Origin: Oligoflexia bacterium
Lineage (GTDB): Bacteria > Bdellovibrionota_C > UBA2361 > JAFLCA01
Assembly: GCA_019694465.1 (NCBI GenBank)
Contig: JAIBBV010000008.1
Location: 1-64,000 of the forward strand
Reading direction: 5' to 3'
DNA length: 64,000 nucleotides
The position numbers were made by a program, and so were the translations under genes. Positions 58,755-64,000 of this stretch are shown here, in pieces. A model generated the notes under the pieces. It was not told the origin of the DNA and ran no database searches. It saw only the letters and a list, made by a program, of their open reading frames with translations. Each line of letters opens with the position of its first letter. Positions within the stretch are counted from its first letter, which is position 1.

Positions 58755-60410
58755 ATGCCACATCGTGATTTCATTCCGCGCTCGTATCTTTATTTGCGGA
58801 ACGGGTATACGAGTTCTGCGTTTCTTTCAGATGTTATCGCTGGAACGACAGTCGGAATTGTGGCACTGCCACTGGCCATGGCCTTGGCTATCGCGTCGGG
58901 ACTTACCCCTGAACGTGGGCTAATCACTGCCATTGTAGCCGGGTTTTTGATATCGGCCCTAGGCGGCAGTCGTGTTCAGATCGGCGGTCCAACCGGCGCC
59001 TTTGTTGTTATTGTATCGGGTATCGTCGCACGACGCGGCTACGATGGACTGGTAGCTGCGACATTTATCGCCGGAATTATTCTGCTCGTGCTGGGGCTGG
59101 CGCGTTTAGGGAAGATGATTAAGTACATCCCACACCCAGTAACTACTGGATTCACTTCGGGCATAGCCGTCGTAATCTTCTCAACACAAGTACGTGACTT
59201 TTTGGGCCTGGGCATTCCTGCGCCGCCGGCAGACTTTATTGATAAATGGGCCGCATATCTAGGGGGACTGGCAACCCTTTCTTGGCATACTGCTGTGCTA
59301 GGAGTTATCTCCTTAGCCACATTGATTTACTTCCGTCGTTTGGACCCGCGCATTCCAGGCGCACTGATTGTGGTGGTTTTCTCGTCAATCGCCGTATGGG
59401 CTCTGGGTTTGCCAGTTGAGACGATCGGCTCGCGCTTTGGACAAATCCCCACCTCCTTTCCACCGCCACATTTTCCTGAGCTTAGTATGCCACTGCTAAA
59501 AGAGCTCTTGCCTGATGCATTGACCATAGCCCTGTTGGCAGGAATTGAATCCTTGTTGTCCGCAGTTGTGGCGGATGGCATGACTGGCGACAAGCATAAT
59601 TCCAATACAGAACTTGTGGCCCAAGGTGTAGCTAATATCGCATCTGTGGTATGCGGGGGAATTCCAGCCACGGGTGCCATCGCACGCACCGCTACTAATA
59701 TCAAGACCGGTGCCAAAACACCATTGGCCGGAATGATCCACGCCTTGGTGCTTTTGCTATTCATGCTGTTGCTCGCGCCATTAGCAGCCTACATCCCACT
59801 CACCACCCTGGCTGCCATACTGTTCATCGTGGCTTGGAATATGAGCGAAGTAGATAGGTTTCGCTACTTGCTACGCGCGCCACGCGGGGATGTAGCAGTA
59901 CTATTGTCCACGTTCCTTTTGACAATTTTGGTTGATCTAACTTTGGCAGTTGAGGTGGGCATCGTGATGGCAGCGCTTCTATTTATGAAACGCATGAGCG
60001 ATGTAACTGATGCCATCGTCGAACACAAAGTTCTCACAGATGATGAGGGCGAGGATGATATTGATACTGAGCGCCTCCCTTCTATCCCGGAAGGAGTGGA
60101 GGTCTACGAAGTAAATGGCCCGTTCTTTTTCGGTGTAGCGGATCGCTTCAAGGATATGTTGCATCGCGTAGAAAAAAACCCAAGATCCTTTGTTTTGCGC
60201 CTGCGAAAAGTGCCAGTAGTAGATGCGACGGCACTGCACGCTTTGCGTGAATTTGCTCTGAAGTGCGAACGTGAAAAAGCCCAACTAATTCTATGCGAAG
60301 TACAACCAGCGGTAATAAAGGCCATGCAGGCCATCGGTCTACTTGACACGATTCGGCCCGATTCAATTGAGGAATCACTCGAAAAGGCTCTAGAGCGCTT
60401 TAGGATGTAG
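58755..60410 (+). CDS. SulP/SLC26-family anion transporter with STAS domain
   Basis: 551 residues. About 10-14 membrane segments, beginning AFLSDVIAGTTVGIVALPLAMALAIASGLTPERGLITAIVAG, GGSRVQIGGPTGAFVVIVSGIVA, and the SulP-typical PIPHPVTTGFTSGIAVVIFSTQV-like stretch; then GMTGDKHNSNTELVAQGVANIAS. A cytoplasmic STAS domain fills the C-terminal 110 residues (VEVYEVNGPFFFGVADRFKD, FVLRLRKVPVVDATALHALREF). Members carry sulphate, bicarbonate or dicarboxylates; the substrate cannot be told. ATG 58755. It follows hisS by 26 bases and overlaps the next gene's end by 21 bases. Confidence 0.95.
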   Translation: MPHRDFIPRSYLYLRNGYTSSAFLSDVIAGTTVGIVALPLAMALAIASGLTPERGLITAIVAGFLISALGGSRVQIGGPTGAFVVIVSGIVARRGYDGLVAATFIAGIILLVLGLARLGKMIKYIPHPVTTGFTSGIAVVIFSTQVRDFLGLGIPAPPADFIDKWAAYLGGLATLSWHTAVLGVISLATLIYFRRLDPRIPGALIVVVFSSIAVWALGLPVETIGSRFGQIPTSFPPPHFPELSMPLLKELLPDALTIALLAGIESLLSAVVADGMTGDKHNSNTELVAQGVANIASVVCGGIPATGAIARTATNIKTGAKTPLAGMIHALVLLLFMLLLAPLAAYIPLTTLAAILFIVAWNMSEVDRFRYLLRAPRGDVAVLLSTFLLTILVDLTLAVEVGIVMAALLFMKRMSDVTDAIVEHKVLTDDEGEDDIDTERLPSIPEGVEVYEVNGPFFFGVADRFKDMLHRVEKNPRSFVLRLRKVPVVDATALHALREFALKCEREKAQLILCEVQPAVIKAMQAIGLLDTIRPDSIEESLEKALERFRM

Positions 60411-61241
60411 CGCGAGAGGCCTTACCTCGAAGCGCTGATCGCGGTTTGACCAATTTTTCTGAACTTTATAGCCATTCACACTTCCATAGGCCTGGCTAAG
60501 TGGTCCGCCCATATCCATTATTATGTCCGACACTTCGCCGTAATTGGCATCATACCAACCTAACTCACCATTATTTACATCTGGGTCGGTAGCCGCTTCC
60601 GTCCATTCGTGTGAAGCAGTTACAGTGATATTGTCGCGAGGGTTCGCGCTAAATGGGATACCATTGCCAGTGCTGCCGTATACTACAACTGCATAGTAGA
60701 TTCGCCCGAACTGTTTGCTATCGAAGCTTGAATGGTAGCCGCCAAGCCCCTCACGCGAGCTATACCCATCTGGCGATAGTAGTACCATCCCAGGAGGAAG
60801 AAATAGGGTAAACACATCCTGCTCTGATGTTCTTTTAATGCTTCCGCTTTGAAGCCCATTAAAGATTGAGCGCTGGATGTCCAGTTCAGTGAATGCTTTC
60901 TTAGTTGGACTAAGCGTTAGGCTAGTAGAGGTGCCGACCTTGGCGCGCTTCACCCCATACTCTTTCCACACGCGAGTATAGGGACTACCTAGGATGTCCT
61001 TTGAGAACTTGTCTAGATACTGCCGATCCTGGGCTCCGCGGGTAGTTCTCCAGTAATCTCCAATGTACACATTGCTGAATACCGGTGCGCTCAGAATCCT
61101 GCCGCCGTGGTATGTGAGTTCTGGAGTTGGAAAGCTGACATGGTTGTTAAATGAATTGATAGATGTATCCATAGTCCTGATGTATTTAGGGGGCGTTACA
61201 GAAATAGACTTACGTTGCGGCGCATATTTGGATTGAGCCAC
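60390..61241 (-). CDS. EXORDIUM/phosphate-induced-protein-1-like protein
   Basis: 283 residues resembling the EXO/PHI-1 family, best known from plants: LTYHGGRILSAPVFSNVYIG near the start, the domain middle LGGYHSSF, and the closing SHEWTEAATDPD...LGWYDANYGEVSDI, which parallels the family's HELAEAATDP motif. The HE-x2-E arrangement looks like a zinc site, but protease activity is not shown. No signal peptide in the first 25 residues; the Met at residue 24 could be the real start. Convergent with the SulP gene, sharing 21 bases. Confidence 0.78.
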   Translation of the reverse strand: MAQSKYAPQRKSISVTPPKYIRTMDTSINSFNNHVSFPTPELTYHGGRILSAPVFSNVYIGDYWRTTRGAQDRQYLDKFSKDILGSPYTRVWKEYGVKRAKVGTSTSLTLSPTKKAFTELDIQRSIFNGLQSGSIKRTSEQDVFTLFLPPGMVLLSPDGYSSREGLGGYHSSFDSKQFGRIYYAVVVYGSTGNGIPFSANPRDNITVTASHEWTEAATDPDVNNGELGWYDANYGEVSDIIMDMGGPLSQAYGSVNGYKVQKNWSNRDQRFEVRPLALHPKAL

Positions 61242-61406
61242 GACGTTTCTAAATTGTTCGCACTATTAAAAATTTGCGTAGCTAGGGTTGGGCCAGCGAG
61301 CTTCGAATCGTTCTATGCCACAACTTGCCTACGCATTTGTTTCGCCAAATATAATCGGAATCGGCAAGTTGGTGTTGCGAGGTTGCAAGACAAAGCGGGT
61401 CTTGTC

Positions 61407-61547
61407 TTAGAGTGCGTAACAAAATGAAAACTACTGCGCCAAGCTATATACGGCCTGCAACAGCGTCAGGCTGCGCAACCCAATCCTCAAAGAAATATGC
61501 TACGTTTCCGGTTGTTTTGCTTGCCTTCATTTTGTTACGCACTCTTA
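61407..61547. mobile_element. MITE-like palindromic element (135 bp) with TTA duplication
   Basis: Ends are near-perfect inverted repeats: GAGTGCGTAACAAAATGAA at 61410 and TTCATTTTGTTACGCACTC ending at 61544. TTA is repeated on both sides (61407-61409, 61545-61547). No gene fits inside. The ends match degenerate copies elsewhere in the window. A transposase of the IS5-like (TNA duplication) kind may drive it, by inference. Confidence 0.65.
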
Positions 61548-61565
61548 ATATCTATTAGACCGCTT

Positions 61566-62390
61566 CTAGTAGCCGTGTCGCTCCAGCTTTGTTTCATGCA
61601 GTATAATAGTGGCAATTTCTTCGATCGATTTCTTTGTAGTATTGATCATTGGAATGCGGTCCTGTCGCATAAGGCGCTCTGCGCTGCGGATCTCTCGTTG
61701 ACAGTTTCCGATGTCAGCATACTCACTACCAGGTCGTCGTTCATTGCGGATTTGTTGCAATCGTTCTGGGTCAATTGTCATGCCGTACAATTTGGAACGC
61801 TGAAGCAGCAATTGTGGTGGTAGAGATTCGCGCGATAGATCTTCTGGGGTAAGTGGGTAATTAGCGGCGCGCACTCCGAACTGCATGGCCATGTATAGAG
61901 ATGTCGGCGTCTTGCCGCTGCGTGACACTCCAACTAAGATCACATCAGCGCGTCCAAAATCGGAAACACCCAGGCCATCATCGTGGGCAAGCGAAAAATT
62001 CACAGCTTCAATCCGCTCATGGTAGGCCAAATTATCTTCAATTGAATGCGACGATCCAACCGTGTGAGAAGCTTTCACTCCTAGTTCACCTTCCAGGGTT
62101 GTGAGTGACGAATCCAAGCAATCTATAAATAGAGCTCTAGCAGACCGCAGCACGTCTTTGACGCTTGGGTCGATTAGGGTACTAAAAACTACAGGCCTGG
62201 CTCCATCGCGATCGGCCTGCTGGTCAAGACGTTCAACTACAGCGCGAGCGCGCTCCGGAGAGTCTACAAATGGGATGGTGGTCTGGGAGAATAGAAACTG
62301 GGGAAACTGTGTTACAACACTGTGGCCTACCACTTCCGCAGTAATACCAGTGCGATCCGACACATAGAACACGCTGCGCCGTTTAGCCAT
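61566..62390 (-). CDS. ppsR: PEP synthase regulatory protein (kinase/pyrophosphorylase)
   Basis: 274 residues, DUF299 family. It phosphorylates (ADP-dependent) and dephosphorylates PEP synthase. Motifs: VFYVSDRTGITAEVVGHSVV at the start, the P-loop ILVGVSRSGKTPTSLYMA, and YPLTPEDL. It lies divergent from ppsA with 93 bases between starts, its expected target. It is full length. Confidence 0.94.
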   Translation of the reverse strand: MAKRRSVFYVSDRTGITAEVVGHSVVTQFPQFLFSQTTIPFVDSPERARAVVERLDQQADRDGARPVVFSTLIDPSVKDVLRSARALFIDCLDSSLTTLEGELGVKASHTVGSSHSIEDNLAYHERIEAVNFSLAHDDGLGVSDFGRADVILVGVSRSGKTPTSLYMAMQFGVRAANYPLTPEDLSRESLPPQLLLQRSKLYGMTIDPERLQQIRNERRPGSEYADIGNCQREIRSAERLMRQDRIPMINTTKKSIEEIATIILHETKLERHGY

Positions 62391-62483
62391 GCGATTTCCT
62401 TTTGAGCTGCCTCAGTTCTGGTCTACGATAGCAAAGATAGCATGATCTCGTGAAAATTCTCAGCATTGAAAAGGGTAGGGCCT

Positions 62484-64000
62484 ATGGCAGCAAGCGAGTG
62501 GGTTCGCGGATTCGATAGCCTGCGTATCAGTGATGTCAGCCTTGTTGGGGGCAAGAATGCATCATTAGGTGAGATGACTCATCATCTGCGCCAGGCTGGG
62601 GTCAGGGTGCCAAGTGGCTTTGCTGTCACTACTACCGCCTTTAGAGCTTTTCTAGCTCACAACAGAATCGCTCAAAAAATAAGTGCGGCCTTGCTCAAGA
62701 TCCAGCCTGGAAATCTGACCTCTTTGCGTGAGGTAGGGAGCTCGATTCGATCTTGGATTTTGGAGGGGGAATTTGAGTCACAGTTTTTAGCCGTGCTTGA
62801 AAAGGCATACTTAGAGCTGTCGCAGGGGGATCCAAACTGCTCTGTCGCTGTGCGCTCCTCCGCAACAGCCGAGGACATGGCTGAGGCCTCCTTCGCAGGG
62901 CAGCAAGAAAGTTATCTGAATTGCTGCGGTATTGAAGCGGTTAGTCAGGCTCTAAAAAAAGTGTTCGCCTCCCTCTACAATGATCGCGCCATTTCGTACC
63001 GCCTTGATAAAGGCGTGGTCGCGCCAGATTTGGCACTGTCTGCCGGTGTGCAGCGTATGATTCGGAGCGATTTGGGCTCCAGCGGAGTAGCTTTTACACT
63101 TGATACAGAATCTGGGTTCGACGAGGTCGTTTTTATTACTTCTGCCTTCGGCCTCGGTGAGGCGGTGGTGCAGGGGGCCGTTAACCCCGATGAGTACTAT
63201 GTGTATAAGCCAGCTCTGCGCGCTTCACGACGCAGTATCATTAGGCGTCAACTAGGCTCAAAGCTGATTAAAACTGTCTTCTGTGACAGCGCTACTTCTG
63301 GCGCTTACGTAAAAACTGTAGCAACAACTCCGACTGAGCAGAGCTCGTTCTCACTGAGTGATAAACAGGTTGAGGAGCTCGCACGTTGTGCATTGCTAAT
63401 CGAAAAGCACTACGGTCGCCCTATGGACATAGAATGGGGGCGCGATGGAGTAGATGGCCTACTTTACATACTACAGGCGCGTCCTGAGACGGTGAGTTCT
63501 TGCGCGCCCAAAGTGGAAACACTTCAGCGCTACTCAATCAGAGAAAAGTCGAGAATCTTGGTGCGAGGTCGTGCGATAGGTCAGAAAGTGGGGCAAGGGC
63601 CCGTCTGTACGCTGAAGGAGGCCAAGCAAATGGGGCAATTCAAAGCGGGCGATGTCTTAGTCACCGATATGACTGACCCAGATTGGGAGCCAATAATGAA
63701 AATCGCATCTGCGATTGTGACCAATCGTGGCGGCCGGACTTGTCATGCTGCAATTATCGCGCGCGAGCTAGGCATCCCAGCGGTCGTGGGCTGTGAGGAT
63801 GCAACTGAGATGTTGAAATCTGGAACTCAAGTTACAGTTTCATGCGCGGAGGGTGACACGGGGCTTGTGTACGACGGAATCCTGCCGGTTGAGGTTACCT
63901 CAGTTGAGCTTGGCTCACTACCACCAACCCCGGTAAAAATTTCGATGAATGTGGCTAACCCTGAGCTCGCTTTCCAATTTCGTCGATTACCAAATACTGG
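62484..64000 (+). CDS. ppsA: phosphoenolpyruvate synthase, N-terminal part (3' end cut by window)
   Basis: Pyruvate + ATP to PEP + AMP + Pi, gluconeogenesis. ATG 62484; the frame is open to the end of the window (about 505 codons). ATP-grasp region: [51 protein letters not shown] and PVNPDEYY-like [11 protein letters not shown]. The swivel domain has the catalytic His in [24 protein letters not shown]. The PEP/pyruvate-binding C-terminal domain only begins at the edge. Paired with ppsR across a 93-base divergent promoter. Confidence 0.96.
   Translation, partial: MAASEWVRGFDSLRISDVSLVGGKNASLGEMTHHLRQAGVRVPSGFAVTTTAFRAFLAHNRIAQKISAALLKIQPGNLTSLREVGSSIRSWILEGEFESQFLAVLEKAYLELSQGDPNCSVAVRSSATAEDMAEASFAGQQESYLNCCGIEAVSQALKKVFASLYNDRAISYRLDKGVVAPDLALSAGVQRMIRSDLGSSGVAFTLDTESGFDEVVFITSAFGLGEAVVQGAVNPDEYYVYKPALRASRRSIIRRQLGSKLIKTVFCDSATSGAYVKTVATTPTEQSSFSLSDKQVEELARCALLIEKHYGRPMDIEWGRDGVDGLLYILQARPETVSSCAPKVETLQRYSIREKSRILVRGRAIGQKVGQGPVCTLKEAKQMGQFKAGDVLVTDMTDPDWEPIMKIASAIVTNRGGRTCHAAIIARELGIPAVVGCEDATEMLKSGTQVTVSCAEGDTGLVYDGILPVEVTSVELGSLPPTPVKISMNVANPELAFQFRRLPNT

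Overview
This window is about 64 kb of chromosome from a Gram-negative (diderm) bacterium. That is shown by a TolC-type outer-membrane channel, lipoprotein signal peptides, a predicted outer-membrane barrel and a flagellin-family gene. I cannot name the genus. The gene mix (SufBCD with an Rrf2 regulator, a PpsR/PpsA pair, a DevBCA-like exporter, secreted beta-propeller proteins with Thr/Pro linkers) would fit a deltaproteobacteria-like or other poorly sampled diderm lineage, but this is only an impression. Both edges cut genes: fabF on the left and ppsA on the right.

Layout. 0-17 kb is chromosomal: fabF end, nth, an SseB-like gene, an HD-like gene with an AmgK-like kinase, a secreted FG-GAP protein, a flagellin whose variable region is a predicted beta-propeller, panB-panD, smpB, a thrS without the TGS domain, and a lipoprotein/barrel gene. 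17.1-17.44 kb holds three hairpin-pair units whose stems covary.

17.45-31.89 kb is a visibly more A+T-rich genomic island placed at the 3' end of ssrA (tmRNA). It is bounded by 17-bp near-identical repeats, with a tyrosine integrase next to ssrA. It carries an Abi/DRT-like reverse transcriptase followed by a KAP-type P-loop NTPase, a serine recombinase divergent from three tiny genes across GTTACT palindromes, an intact IS66-family element, and a 1729-residue helicase with a nuclease domain. This is a defence-island layout, and the RT plus KAP pair is the best candidate for a poorly described system.

31.9-64 kb is chromosomal again: ssrA, a secreted protein, the ribosomal protein bTHX gene, an Rrf2 regulator divergent from sufBCD, a G+C-rich segment of about 950 bp bounded by inverted hairpins, an APH(3')-like gene, a glycosyltransferase, a second secreted repeat protein, an export operon (permease, ATPase, HlyD, BON, outer-membrane factor) running into purE-purK, a rhomboid protease, two overlapping RlmI-like methyltransferases, hisS, a SulP transporter, an EXORDIUM-like protein, and divergent ppsR/ppsA. 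Miniature palindromic repeats are scattered through intergenic regions from 35 to 62 kb.

Functional links visible here: SmpB and tmRNA (both parts of trans-translation are in the window), PanB with PanD (pantothenate synthesis), SufBCD with its likely regulator, PurE with PurK (AIR carboxylation), PpsR with PpsA (PEP synthase and its regulator), and the four-component exporter.
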